Source: Pararge aegeria (taxonomy: Eukaryota > Arthropoda > Insecta > Lepidoptera > Nymphalidae). From it: 64,000 nucleotides of DNA. The translations under genes were made by a program, and so were the position numbers. How positions within the stretch are numbered: the stretch's first letter is position 1; each line of letters starts with the position of its first letter. Below the pieces are notes generated by a model. It did not search any database, was not told where the DNA came from, and saw nothing but the letters and a program-made list of their open reading frames with translations. Positions 10,801 through 22,891 of the stretch are shown here, piece by piece. The stretch covers positions 11,842,001 to 11,906,000 of the forward strand of contig NC_053202.1 in assembly GCF_905163445.1 (NCBI RefSeq), in the 5' to 3' direction.

Positions 10801-12562
10801 AAATTAAGTAATATACAAGATACACGTGAGTAATCACAGGCGATTTTTTAAATGAAAGCGGAATAATTGTATAGAACAGCACATACTTTGTCCAAAACAG
10901 TCTGTTAAAATGGCTAAATTTATGGATACTCAGCGAAATAGTACCGAAACGCAGGTCCTACCAAGTAAAGTGCCAACCAAATTTTGGAAAAATCTTAAAA
11001 CTCTAATTTCAAAACTCGCTTGTTTGAGTCCATGTAAAATTGAATCTTGCATTCCTACTGTTTCGAACTTTAAGTTGGTATGCGCCGGCCTTATGACGTC
11101 TACAATCTATATCGATAAATTTTATCGACAACGCAAATCACGAGCACTAGCACTCTACAATCTTGAATTAACCCGTTCCTCACTACCACATGGACGTGAT
11201 AGGCCGTCTCTTTTTCTCGCGGGAGAAAGCGCGTTAGTGTATCAGTTGCGTCCCTCGCACGGCGGTTAAAGCATGTACGGATGGGCCAACCAGTTGAGAG
11301 CCGAAACGGTCAACCTTGTTGACTATACTATATATATATATAGAGAGAGAGATAAATAAATATACAAATCGCACATGCTCATGCATATACATATCTTGCA
11401 CCCACGTGTTTGTTAGATGTTCCGGCATTATCTACCCCCCCCCCCCCCCCCCCCCCTTTCTGCCATAGTTAATTTCAAAATACTTTCAGTTCACTTTAGC
11501 GAAATATAATGATAATAAAATCCTGTGCAATTTATTCACACATGGCGGAAGTGTAACTTCAGAAAAGTAGCCTACGAGAGATTGGGGTGGATGTAGAGTA
11601 TCAGAACTATTACGATAAATGTTAGGTTTATTATTTAGTTTCCATGGCAACTAGAATAGGTAAAAAAATAAAAAAATGATAATGTTTTCTATCTTACTCT
11701 GTCCTATACATTTATGTGTATGTTTATTTATCTAGATATTATTCGGTTTCCTAAACTCCAATATATTATTATTATTAACTATTATTATTTTGCTGACGAA
11801 AAGCTCGATGCAAAGGCTGGTGTTAATAATAATTAAACAAAAAACCCAAAGCCGTGGCCGTAAAGGGTGACGTGCTCATCAATTTATCAGGACGAATTTC
11901 CAAAGGCCTGACTTTAAGATGACTTTTTGTGTTGACTCTTAGTACCGTAACTGTTAAAATTAATGTCCGTGTAGTGGAGTAAGTGTTCAATGTATAAGAA
12001 ATTTTATTCAATTTGATATAATTTCAATGAACCAACGAGATAAGAGGAAGCATTTTTCTTCACTTGATAACAGCCTTAGAGAATTCTGGATTTACGTAGA
12101 ATCAGTGGCATGCATAGAGGGTAGGTGATATAAATTGAATAAAATCTTCAGTACGAGTTACAAATAACTTAAGGATAGGCATTGTAAGAGTTATAAAAAG
12201 CCAACCCTTAACTGATTGAGATGTTACACCATAATATGTGCCTGTAATTATTTTGGCAACTTCGCTTAAAACCAAAACACAGTAATGCTGCTTAGCGGCA
12301 GAAATAAGCAAGACCCTTGCGTCCTTAATGGCGGCAGTCTTATAATTGATCGAACAGAGGACGCATAGGTATTTGAAGAACGCTCAGAGCTTTGTTTGGG
12401 TGCAGGCTTTAGTCGTAGCAAGACAAATGCGTATCGCCAAGAGATTTGCGTTCCGTAACGTTTAATAGCCGATTAGAGGCATGGGTTCATTAAAACAACC
12501 ATACTCCTGACCAGTTCATCCGCTACCATCTTATACTTGTTGTACAACCTTATATAAAAATA
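10801..12562. other. no gene supported
   Basis: Contains a 119-codon open frame (10910-11269) without recognisable features, a poly-C tract and a MITE half at 12105-12215. Confidence 0.45.
11435..11456. repeat. 22-base C homopolymer
   Basis: Uninterrupted C run in otherwise unassigned sequence; preceded by ttatcta and followed by tttctgcc. Confidence 0.9.
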
Positions 12563-13001
12563 ACTAGTTGTTGGCCGTGTTCTTCGTCCGCGTTTTATTC
12601 AGTTTTTACAAATCCCGTAGGAATCGTTTGTTTTCCTGGGCTTTTTCCTGGTAATGCCAGATAAGAATAAAAATAGAAATAAAGATAATTCCTAGCCTCT
12701 CCGTCCTTCAACTAATTTTATGCCAAAAATCAAGTCGATTGGTTGCTTAGTTAGAGTAGGACAAACAAACAAATACACTCTCGCATTTATTTTATAACCA
12801 GCTGTTGCCCGCGTTTTTCATGAATCATGCGGGAACCGTAAATTTTCCGGGATAAAAAGCAGCCTATCTGTTAATCCAAGGTATACCTAATTTATCTCCA
12901 TTCCAAAATTCAGTCAATTTGGTTCAGTAGTTTTTGCGTAAAAGAGTAGCAAACATCCATCCATCTATCCGTACAAAATTTCGCATTATAATATTAGTAG
13001 G
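12563..13001 (-). mobile_element. two Helitron-like remnants in tandem
   Basis: On the minus strand, ends at actaatattataatgcg near 13000 and tgggcaacagctggtt near 12798 delimit one copy. A second, more decayed copy (aactagttgttggccg...) precedes it. No coding capacity. Confidence 0.65.
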
Positions 13002-13448
13002 ATATAAACCACTTCGGACGCAGATTGGACGCCGAGATTTTGCATCACCTCAAGTCGGAACGTCTGCAGTGGCCCGCCGCGTGTGGTGTTCCGGCGGCGC
13101 CTTTGATGTGGAGGCCACGCCCGCCGCGCCGCCCCCCTCCCTGCAGTTAATTCGTCACACAATAATGACAATGCTTTAATTACAAACGGAAATGTACTCG
13201 CCAGTGAGAGAACATTTTCAGTGGAAGTAACACGGTAAGGTAGCTATCCACCCACATTGTAGGGTAATGGCGCGATTTACGGGCTAGTAGAGTTTAGCAT
13301 GCGTTACATAAGTACCTACATATTTTTTTCCTTACCGGCCCCAGCGGATATAAATTCTCAGAGGCGTGCATGGAGGGTATGGGTGCCTAATATAAGCACT
13401 TTTGAAAGGTCAAGTCTGTCCGTATGTATCTTGTTATAAAAAGCATAT

Positions 13449-13715
13449 GACGGCCGAGTGGCGCAGTGGGCAGCGACCCTGCTTTCTGAGTCCAAGGCCG
13501 TGGGTTCGATTCCCACAACTGGAAAATGTTGGTGTGATGAACATGAATGTTTTTCAGTGTCTGGGTGTTTATCTGTATATTATAAGTATTTATGTGTATT
13601 ATATTCATAAAAAAATATTCATCAGCTATCTCAGTACCCATAACACAAGCTACGCTTACTTTGGGGCTAGATGGCGATGTGTGTGTATTGTCGTTGTTTA
13701 TTTATTTATTTATTT
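13449..13715 (+). mobile_element. tRNA-derived SINE, family A
   Basis: The head has pol III box A TGGCGCAGTGGG and box B GGTTCGATTCC. The body contains gaatgtttttcagtgtctgg and cataacacaagctacgctta, and it ends in a TTTA repeat. It is not a tRNA gene: no acceptor stem is formed. Confidence 0.88.
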
Positions 13716-13764
13716 ATATACCTACTCAGCCCCACAAAGGTTTTCTGTACTTTCCTAAGACGAT

Positions 13765-13915
13765 ATTCTGATATCACTAATTTATGTCCGTTTCTAGTAA
13801 GTCGATTGTTTATATCCACTTTTTTTTTATATAGGTACATTATATATAGTATTTTTTATATATGTTTTGTTTTACAATGATTGAATTGTTATAAATAAAT
13901 TGCGATTTCTGAAAA
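13765..13915 (-). mobile_element. family D LINE internal fragment
   Basis: Resembles the 5720-5835 coding segment (cactaatttatg...gtaagtcgattgtttat...ccactttt). Small, diverged, no open frame. Confidence 0.6.
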
Positions 13916-13944
13916 ATTTTCACGGGTTTGGCAATCGGCAAATC

Positions 13945-14102
13945 TTTATATATATATTTCTTGTGTGCGTGTGTATGTCACTAAACTCCTCCTAGACGGC
14001 TGGACCGATTTGAATGAATTTTTCTGTATAGGTTTTGGTGGCACACTGGATGGTTTAGATTCACAAATCAGCCCGACAGATGGCGCTTGGGTCAGCTAGT
14101 AA
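13945..14102 (+). mobile_element. short Helitron-like element
   Basis: Contains ggctggaccgatttgaatga and cccgacagatggcgctt, ending ggtcagctagta. A relative lies inverted at 29385-29545. Confidence 0.65.
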
Positions 14103-15954
14103 TTAGTAGAAAGGACGAAGAGTAACACAGGCTACTTTAGGTCCTGGAAAAGCATCAAATTACCATAAGAGATTAATGGTTTACAGGAACATTCGTATTT
14201 TTAAACCAAATATCGTCCCTCACGTCTGATCAAGGGGTCCAAACGACTACTTCACACATTCGAATGTCAATGTGATAAAATATTTTTATTTGTTTTACTT
14301 AAATAAAAGCTAAATTATTATACATATCTGTGAAAAATTATCTAAACGATGCGATGGTCAAAATCCATTGCGTGTGATAGGAGGTGTTTTACAGCGCGAA
14401 AACAAACTTTATTTTGTGCTATGTAAAGATGGCACTATCGCGGTATAAATGCGTATTTGGATAAGAGAAAGAAGAACTAAATACCTACTATATAATAGGA
14501 GAAAGGCTCTATTAAATATAAATAAATAAAACATTCAGATTAAATAAGCATAGACCATACTCATATATTTTTCATAATCGGGTGGCAACATGAAGTACAC
14601 TTAAAATTATAATTTATTTTTGATTTCGAAAATTTATCGAGACATTTCTGTTTGTTTAATATCTTAAAAAAACATTTTTTCTATCACCTGTCAGTAGCTG
14701 CCGAATTCATTCTCACAATTATCAATAATTTTATAATTCCAATTTTAGTTCAAATTTGTATTTTAATATATTTGTCATATCAGTTAGAGCTTACACGCAT
14801 TTTAATTAAATAAATTATTCAATTTTAAGCCTTATTTTAATATCAATAAATCAAATAGTCATTATTTTAATTTTAGAAGAGGTTTCTGTAAAATGAGGGC
14901 AACAATTAGAAGACCGCAACTATGTTTATTTTACACTTTAAACGCAATCAATTTGAATATTCCATGTACCTAACATGGAATATTTCCATTATTAATGAAT
15001 TCGGTGTGTAAAACAAGAAATATACAGTTAATTTTGTTGTAAATTAAAAAATAATAGAGAGACTTCACGTGAAAGCCTTCTAAGAAGTTCGTAGTTAATC
15101 AGCATTTCTTAAACATAGTTTATCGGGTACATCCATGGCACTGGGTCGAAATATCGACAAATCCCATAATATTATCGCGGGATGTACCCGTTGAAGTATA
15201 TTTAAGTAAAGCCTTATAAAATCTAATTTCCATACAAACTGCATGCTACAAGCTGTTCCTTTGAAGTTAAGCTCTAGAACTCCGGCGATATAAGACGCAC
15301 TCCGACCACACTCTTACGTAATTACTGGCGGCATTTTCAAAGGGACCGCCGCGGCGATCGGCGCTTTTGTACTTTAATAAATGAGCTTGCCCGCGCATTG
15401 GATACTTTACCCTATTTTATGAAACGCAAGGTTTATTTTTGGGTGAGCCATCGGAGTTTTCTTAACACCTTAGCCGAGTAAAGGGTCATATCGGTTAGGG
15501 ATTTTGCCACGGATATGTCAAAAAGATTTTATTGGTTCCTAAATGAGACCGCACGGGGTGTACGGAATTAGGTCATTCTACTTTAATGTGTCGGAATGGA
15601 TTGATTTAAACTGCGCTCGCGACATGTGGAAAATGTACAGATTATGGAGATTGAACGAAGTGATAAGTATATAATACCTACCTAGTTAGTTAAACTAAAA
15701 ACATTGTCGACCTTGAAAACTTTTAAAATAACCTATACAGAACGCATACCTACCTAGTTTGGATTACGCCAGTTGTTTTCAGAAAGTACCTAGGTAGCCA
15801 CTTAATAACAAAATATTTTAAAAACAACGTCGAAAACAAATTCCTTATGAACAAGTGGAATGAATAAAAGTACGCTTGGTACCTACCTACGTTTATCAGA
15901 ACAAATATATGAAGCCCTAACTGAATGAGAATAGTAATGGAAAGGGATGAATAT
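14103..15954. other. no gene recognised
   Basis: Very AT-rich up to 15060, with a perfect 12-bp palindrome at 14956-14984 (aatattccatgt / acatggaatatt). 15280-15400 is GC-richer and non-coding. Relatively free of recognisable transposons. Confidence 0.45.
15124..15190. repeat. structured inverted repeat
   Basis: Outer arms cgggtacatcc and ggatgtacccg pair perfectly. Inside, tgggtcgaaatatcga and cccat give further pairing. It could be a tiny MITE or an RNA hairpin. Confidence 0.65.
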
Positions 15955-16185
15955 TTATATTAATTGCAAAATGATAACTAATGTGCGAGTGTGTTTGATT
16001 GTTTGTTCGTCCTTACTTTACGTCCTAACTAAGAAACCAATCCACATGATTCTTGACACAGAGTTAGTTAAAACGACTGGGAACAAGTAGGATGGGCTGA
16101 TATTTATCCCAGAAAAACAGGATTTTAAAAAACCCCGTAATAAATGCGATGTAAGCACGCGGGCACCCGCTAGTTATATAATAAA
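15955..16185 (+). mobile_element. Helitron-like remnant
   Basis: Contains gtttgttcgtccttacttta, atgggctgatatttatccca and the end acgcgggcacccgctagtta. Confidence 0.6.
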
Positions 16186-16439
16186 TATGACTAGGTGTTG
16201 TCCGTACGTTAAAGCATAAAAAATTCATGGTTTTTTAACACTTTAGTACTAAGTTAATATCTTTTTTATTTTCATTTATTTTACAATTAGGTATTATTTT
16301 TATTTTTTTTTACACATTTTTATTATTTATTCATTTATTTTACTTAAAACACCTTTTTTTATTTTTCACTGTTAAATATGTACTGATTGTGTTCGTTTTA
16401 TTTGTTCTTTTTTACAATTTATTTCTATTTCAATTTTTT

Positions 16440-16605
16440 ATTAAAATTTAAAGCAAACTTAATCATAATAATAATAAAATATTTTTATAATTTTTTATTA
16501 GTGTTTTTACTACATTTTCGGAACTGAAAGGATTTGCCCGAGAGTCGCAGGTTCAAATCCTGTCGGTTCCGAAAATTTTTATATGCATTTTAACTTTATA
16601 AAATA
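16440..16605 (+). mobile_element. SINE family F, internal deletion
   Basis: Retains gagagtcgcaggttcaaatc and ctgtcggttccgaaaatttt but lacks box A. Confidence 0.7.
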
Positions 16606-18689
16606 TGTAATAAAATTCTTCCCATGGTTTATTTAAGATTTTTTTATTAAATTTCATTCTATTTACAAAATTATCTCTCCGTTATATCTTAGCTCATATG
16701 CAATACCCACTATATCATGCCATTCACTAACCCGTCTGCACAGCGTAGTGATTTTGGGCAAACCCTCCCATTGGGAGAGGCCTATAGTCCACCAGTCCAC
16801 TGCTACAGGCTATTGATGATGCCATGCCCTTTAATGAAGTAACTAGGTAGGTATAGCTTACTTATTTAACATGTCGGTGAAACGACGCTAACAGCTGGAC
16901 ACAGCTAGTCTATGGGACAAACAACTTACTTATCATAATACGCGAAAACTTCATAAACAGTGTAACTTTTTTGAGAAACTGACCTTAATGTCACCTATTA
17001 TTAATTAAAAGAAAAAAAGATTTGCAAATAGACAAAGAATACATTATCTATGGTTATCATTTGACAAATGAATGAATGAATGAATTAATATACTTTTATT
17101 ACACACCACAGAAAGTACCTATATTTAAAAATAAAAGTACCTATAAGTTAATAACAAAACAACGTAAAGGTACAATTTGGCGATTTCTTCCAGGCAACCA
17201 ATAGTGAATAAAACAAATACAGAAAAAAGATAGATTGAAATTTAATTTTAATTTTTTATTAAATTAAACAGAATATATAACGTTTTGAATTTATATTTCT
17301 ATTTTTAAAAATATCAACCTTTTTTGTCTTGGCACTACGAAACGATGGCAAAGCCGAAAGCAAAACAAAAATGAATTATTAACTAGTAAAGTTAAAGGTT
17401 TTTATGTCTAATTACATGTTTTGCGATTCATGAGCCTCCATGTAAGAATCAGTGTTTGTTTATTGCTAAGCACTGATAATTATTCATAAAATATCACATA
17501 GGTACCTGACTAACATCGCGTGCCGCGCCACCGTAAATATGGCGTATTACACGTACGAGTGTGCACGTGGTTCGCCTTTAAACAATCCCATCGATTAGCC
17601 AAGACATACCTCACACGGCGGCGATTACCGATCACCGATACACGAACATATCATTAGAGGAATGAAATAAAATCAACTAAATCACCCAATGCTGCCAATA
17701 ATAATAATAACTTTTAATTCAGGTAAAAATCCATAGCTAAAACAATAACAATTATCTTATTTACTACTAGCGTACCCAGCCCGCTTCGCCGAGCTAGATA
17801 TTGCTTTATTTTATTTAAACAATAAACTTACATCATTAAATTTTTTATTTAGGTCTCATAATATATTAAATCATTTATTTCTCTCCGTATTCATTCTCTT
17901 CTATTCTCTTCTCGAGCGGGTGAAGATCATTATCTGCACCCATGTACACCCAAAAATTGAAAATCATCATAGTAAATAAAAGCTGTATTTGACAGTTTGA
18001 CAGTTCAAAAATATGAGACCTCAGATCGTCACCAAACTTTCCAGGATTACTGGCCAGGTCAATCCGGAGATTCCCTGAAAGTTTCATTGAAATCAGTACA
18101 GCCGTTTCAGAGCCTATACGGAACATACCCACACACTTTATCTTTTATATTATATCGAAATTATAAACTAAAATTGGCCAAACCTATAAATAATAAATAA
18201 TCTCATAACTAAGGTAAGTACCCTCTTGAGCACTTTGTGTGTTAGTGTGTACCAACCCAGTGCTCCGTAAAAGGATTTTTCCATTTATTGGTTAATATTT
18301 GCCAAATATTGTTGCAGCTTCCGCGCATTATACCTACCTCTTTTTCTATTATACCTACCTCTTTTTCTATTATATATACCTCTTTTTCTTACCTAAATGG
18401 AAAATCATTATAATTATAGACGTTCATGAATTCATTTTATTTATTAAGTATTAATTTTTTATTTAATCTGATATTTTCGTTTCGTTTCCTTTGTGTCTTT
18501 ACTTTTAATTAATTATTTAAATGTGACTTGTTAGATATTTAATGTAGAAAATTGATATAATCATAAACGAATAATTTTTGCACGCCAATCTTGGCAGGAT
18601 ATGTGACACTTATAAATTTTAAATAACACCTATGTAAACATGTCGCATGTACCATATTCAAGCAAAATAAAAAGTTGATTGATTGACTG
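16606..18689. other. no gene recognised
   Basis: A SINE E fragment near 16740-16830, a LINE tail at 17068 and a Helitron-like piece near 17768. 17518-17640 is GC-richer than its surroundings. A triplicated cctctttttctattat run is at 18335-18390. Confidence 0.45.
17068..17235 (-). mobile_element. LINE 3' tail, family C, diverged
   Basis: (AATG)n, then ttaatatacttttattacac and cgatttcttccaggcaacca; the middle part is shortened. Confidence 0.65.
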
Positions 18690-19010
18690 GTCATGATTGC
18701 GTAGGAGTCATCAACGCGAGTCTCCGCAAACATTGGTGATGCACTGCAGAAGCGCGGCAGCCACAACAATACTCTGAAGCCATTATTGTATTGTAAGTAT
18801 ACGTAGGTATATATATAAGCCCTCTGTATGACACCCACAAGCTGACAGTTTGACAATATGCCCTGAAAAGCTTCAATTCCCTTGTACACCGTGCAAACTT
18901 GCGGGCTATCATATTACATCTTATCGCCACTGCTGGACATATTTTTTTCATACAGAGATAATGCCTGAAGCAAACCATACCGCTAGGCAAAACGGAGTAG
19001 TTATTTGGGA
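18690..19010 (-). mobile_element. LINE reverse transcriptase fragment, frameshifted
   Basis: Minus strand pieces in different frames: KLFRAYCQTVSLWVSYR, then YNNGFRVLLWLPRFCSASPM and FAETRVDDSYAIM, the same protein family as at 48755. An A-rich end follows near 18660. Confidence 0.75.
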
Positions 19011-19084
19011 CTTGCACCCACTAAATCTTTGTGTGTTCCTCGACAGACCTATAAATGAGAGTACGGGATTCACTGTCGTCAAAG

Positions 19085-19420
19085 TCAAAGTCAAATAAAT
19101 CTTTATTCAAATCGGCACATAAATGGCAATTTTGATGCGTACATTACATGTGAAATATGACATAGAAATGAGCTGATGGTGATAAATAAATTCATCTACT
19201 TAAAACTAAAGCTACACGGGTTCTAAACGCACCCTGGTCTAAGAAGAAGCCCACAACAAACTAAACCGTTTCTTTTTTTTTCACCATTTTAAACTTTTAA
19301 AGAAGCAACCTGGTTAGAACAATAATTTACACCCAAGCATTGTAATCGTTAACGTAGTCCTTAATACTGTAATAGGACTTTTCTATAAGTTCATGTTTAC
19401 GTTTTTTCACTTGGCGACCT
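19085..19420 (-). mobile_element. family G LINE tail
   Basis: Starts gtcaaagtcaaataaatctt and contains cgcaccctggtctaagaaga and gtaatcgttaacgtagtcct, the reverse of the family G 3' end. Confidence 0.75.
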
Positions 19421-19802
19421 GGGCGGCCTGCTAACCTTCTGGAGTGACCCGGCTGGGAGCCGTACCAGTGGCACTACGGAGTAAGTAACCAAGTACGGAG
19501 ACAAGCCCAGAGAAAGAAGAAGAAGTTCACGTTTAAAACAAACTTTGAAATTTTTAAGACACATCTCCAAGATATCAAAGTTTAAAGTAAAATTGTATGA
19601 AATTTCCTTTAAATGATTTACTTATTTGATGTAGTCTAGTATATTGCACGTATTCATCGCACTCCACTGCTGGACATAATAAAATTGTTTTTTTACTGAG
19701 CTTAGTGGAGTGGAGTTTTTGTGACAGAACTCGTCTTGGTAACATGTAATAATACAAAAATAATATTATAATATTAATTTTCTATAATTAAAACATCACA
19801 AA

Positions 19803-20265
19803 AATATATAATCCCTATCCCTATCCCTAAACCTACTAATATTATAAATGTTAATGTAAGTTTGTTTGTTACGCTTTCACGCAAAAACTACTTAACCGAT
19901 CCTCATGAAACTTTGTACACATATTCTTGGAAGTGTTAGAAGTAATATAGGATACTTTTTATCCCGACATTAAGCTCGGTTCCTTTGGGAGAGGGGATGA
20001 AAGTGTTTGATGCTACACCACAACTCCGACAAATTATAACCGATTAAAATAATTATTTTTGTTCTATATAGGTTATACTTAATATTTGTTTAATTTTCCC
20101 CAAACTTTGAGTAGATCTGAATGTGGTTGGAGATAGAGGACAGAACTCCTCATTTAAGGCTTAGCGATACTGAACACTTTACATTTTTTTAGAACTACAC
20201 CTAAATTGAATGCCACATCAAAAAACAAAATCAAACGCAGACGAAGTCGCGGGCAACAGCTAGTT
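19803..20265 (+). mobile_element. Helitron-like element (LEP1 type)
   Basis: Uninterrupted relative of the 7742 element: aaacctactaatattataaa at the left and gtcgcgggcaacagctagt at the right. A CCTATC short repeat precedes it. Confidence 0.8.
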
Positions 20266-20359
20266 TATCATAAAATACAGAAAAGAACTGAGAACTGAAT
20301 AAAAATTACAAAGAAAAGGACTGAAAACTGCTGAAGTGCTGTAACTCCAAAGCTTAATA

Positions 20360-20805
20360 TTAGTTTACTGTGAGATGGTGATAACAAAAACAAAAATTAC
20401 CCGGCTAAGTTTGTTGTGCGCTCTTCTTAGACCAGGGCGCGTTTGGAACCCTCGTAGCTTTAGCTTTAAGTTGGCGAACGAAGTAATCACCATCCCCTTA
20501 CAATTATGTAAACATATATTTCCGATTGGCGCAGTTTGTAGCGACCCTGCTTTCTGAGTCCAAAGCCGTGGGTCCGATTCCCACAACTGGAAAATGTTTG
20601 TGTGATGAGCATGAATGTTTTTCAGTGACTGGGTGTTTACATGTATATTATAAGTATTTATGTATATTATTCATAAAAATATTCATCAGTCATCTCAGTA
20701 CCCTTAACACAAGCTACGCTTACTTTGGGGCTACATAAATATATGTATAAACGCTTCAAAAGTGCCTGTGATAGGCCCACATGAATAAAGAAATATTGAA
20801 TTTGA
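20360..20805 (+). mobile_element. family G LINE tail (split by a SINE)
   Basis: Contains gatggtgataacaaaa, ccagggcgcgtttggaaccc and, after the SINE, ataggcccacatgaataaag. The same tail occurs at 8283, 19090 (reverse), 35650 (reverse) and 38050. Confidence 0.75.
20520..20733 (+). mobile_element. SINE family A inserted in a LINE tail
   Basis: Same head and body as the 13449 copy. The family G LINE tail runs up to 20519 (tgtaaacatatat) and resumes at 20734 (aaatatatgtataaacgct), so the SINE is the younger insertion. Confidence 0.85.
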
Positions 20806-21354
20806 AACAGAATCAAAAAGTTACCGATTACGCGAAATGAGAATGTTATTAGCACCGGTGCCCACTTCGGTAGAACGCGTTTTTTATCTTACAGTCCGAC
20901 AACTTAATTCCTGCCTCTTTTGCACGGCATAAACACTTATACATATAAACATACAGTAGGTAGTTAATGACTACTTCGTCGTTGGTGGCAGTGGTACTTC
21001 GTACATGCGTAAAAGCGTAGCATACCCTGGTCTATGCTTTAAAGATAGGTTTTGGGGGGGCAGCGTCAATTTTATATTCATAGCCACTCGAACTCTAAAA
21101 AAAGATTATAATAGATTTAAATCTTAATGAAATTTGACAAGGATATATCTCGCATCCTACAGGAATATTTATCCTTGAAAGAAAAGGGATGCTTCCGGCA
21201 TACATACCTAATAAAATTTGTTTTGTAATGGGTTTATGTTACCAATACTCAGCTCAAACACTGAGCCAATCTTAGCGTATTTATATGTATTTATATATTT
21301 TAGTAAAGCGATAGTTTGTATTCTGGAGACACGGACAACGCTTTTACCTATATA

Positions 21355-21556
21355 CCTACTACTACTACGACAATACACACATCGCCATCTAGCCCCAATA
21401 TAATCGTTGCTTGTGTGATGGGCACTAAGGTGATTGATGAATATAATATTCATTATACACATAAATACTTATAATATGTATATAAACACCCAGACCCTGA
21501 ACCCACGGCCTTGTACTCAGAAATTAGATCCGCTGCCCACTGCGACATTGGAATAA
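21355..21556 (-). mobile_element. SINE family A, diverged
   Basis: Reverse orientation: tactacgacaatacacacat to the decayed head gcccactgcgaca. Box B is damaged. Confidence 0.7.
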
Positions 21557-21859
21557 TGATAAAATCTAGTTGCAATGAACAACGCCCCTATCTGTAGCCG
21601 CGGATCAAATGGATAAAAAACAAAACGAATGCCGATCGCAATTAGGTATCTTATTATTGTTTATCCGCGATGGAGTGGAGAGGGCTCCGGAGGCATATTA
21701 GCGATGCAGCGCGAGCAATAGGTCGTTGTTTGCTGCTATTACCAGGACGGCCCACCCACGAGACCCGTGTCTTGCTCCCACACTCAGCGACCTCAGACTG
21801 AGAGGTTTTTGAAGTGAAAACTTCTTTGAGGAAATTTTTGACAGGGGAAATACTTATAA

Positions 21860-22712
21860 TTCATCATAATTTTGAAGTAAAACTTCTTTAGGCGTAACTA
21901 CTCTAGGGAGTAACTCAGATCTTTTTTGCGTTGCTTCCGTTGCTTCCGTCAGACGTCTGTGTAGTTTCCGCTATTTTAAAATAATAATAAATAGATACTA
22001 CGACAGTACACACATCGCCATCGAGCCCCAAAGTAAGCATAGCTTGTGTTATGGGTACTAAGTTGACTGATGAATATATATTTTTTTTAATGAATAATAT
22101 ACATAAATACTTATAATATACATATAAACACCCAGCCACTGAAAAACAGTCATGTTCATCACACAAACATTTTCCAGTTGTGGGAATCGAACCCACGGCC
22201 TTGGGCTCAGAAAGCAGGGTCGCTGCCCACTGCGCCAATCGGCCGTCAATTAATAATTTGGATTGATCGTATGTATATGTCATATACTCCACGCTTATTG
22301 ACTTATACGCCGGCTAGTGGCAAATATCATAATCAATTAGGATTATTTATATCCAATATTGGAAAACGGATCAAGTTTTTTGAAGGTCTCTAAATATACT
22401 TGTTTATTTATTACTTTTGACGATTTTGCTGACGATTGCCACATTCTCTAATATTCAATGACAAGGTTATATTGGCACGTGCTGATCAAACCTTAAATTT
22501 TCTACTCTCGATTATTCTATTTAACAAATGAAAATATTTATAAAATGTGAAAGTGATATTAATGAATTTTAAATAGAATTTAAAATGAATATTAAATAAA
22601 ATAGTGAATATTAAATGAAATGAGTCCCAGGAATATTTTACTCTTTCATCAATAAATAATAAAAAGCTTTACTTCAATCGCGCGTAAAGGTTACACGCAC
22701 ACTCTATTTTTT
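21860..22712. mobile_element. unclassified dispersed repeat X, copy 2, with nested SINE
   Basis: Shares with 7150-7700 a long series of blocks: tctgtgtagtttccgctatt, gtggcaaatatcataatcaa, tttactctttcatcaataaa and gcgcgtaaaggttacacgca. It is split at 21985-22247 by a SINE A. Its right end lies 11 bases from the polybromo exon copy. Confidence 0.75.
21985..22247 (-). mobile_element. SINE family A inside repeat X
   Basis: Reverse-oriented, complete: tactacgacagtacacacat to the head ggcgcagtgggcagcgac in reverse (ending ccaatcggccgtc). Box A and box B are intact. Confidence 0.85.
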
Positions 22713-22723
22713 TACAATGTTAC

Positions 22724-22891
22724 CTTGACTTCTGGTTCAGCATCGGAGCCGGGTGGCTCCATGATGGCCAAAGCCCTACTGGAAGGGGCGGGTCCGACAC
22801 ACGAAGTCCTCTTGGGACGGATCCGTTCCGATGTCTTAGCCGGGCCACTGCGACCATGTTGTTCTATTTCTTGCTTACGCACTTGAACGAT
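22724..22891 (-). pseudogene. inverted duplicate of polybromo exon 7
   Basis: On the minus strand this is a full copy of exon 7: 158 of 168 bases match. The frame is open over all 56 codons, with an AG acceptor (cgtatag) and a GT donor (gtaaca). Encoded changes are Ile to Val, Ser to Pro and Arg to Cys. The last 75 bases are identical to the original. No other polybromo exon is near it, so it is an isolated exon copy and not a second gene. See findings for a possible retrotransposon 3' transduction origin. Confidence 0.93.

Noticed and set aside
10910..11269. 119-codon open frame as a gene
   Set aside because: No recognisable motif, no supporting splice sites or conservation signal, and length within chance for the region.
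13449..13530. tRNA gene (box A and box B present)
   Set aside because: The same head recurs many times with a shared non-tRNA body, and no 7-bp acceptor stem forms. It is a SINE head. The same holds for 10702, 24957 and 63470.
13402..13758. 118-codon frame
   Set aside because: It is a translation of the SINE family A body; similar peptides appear at every copy.
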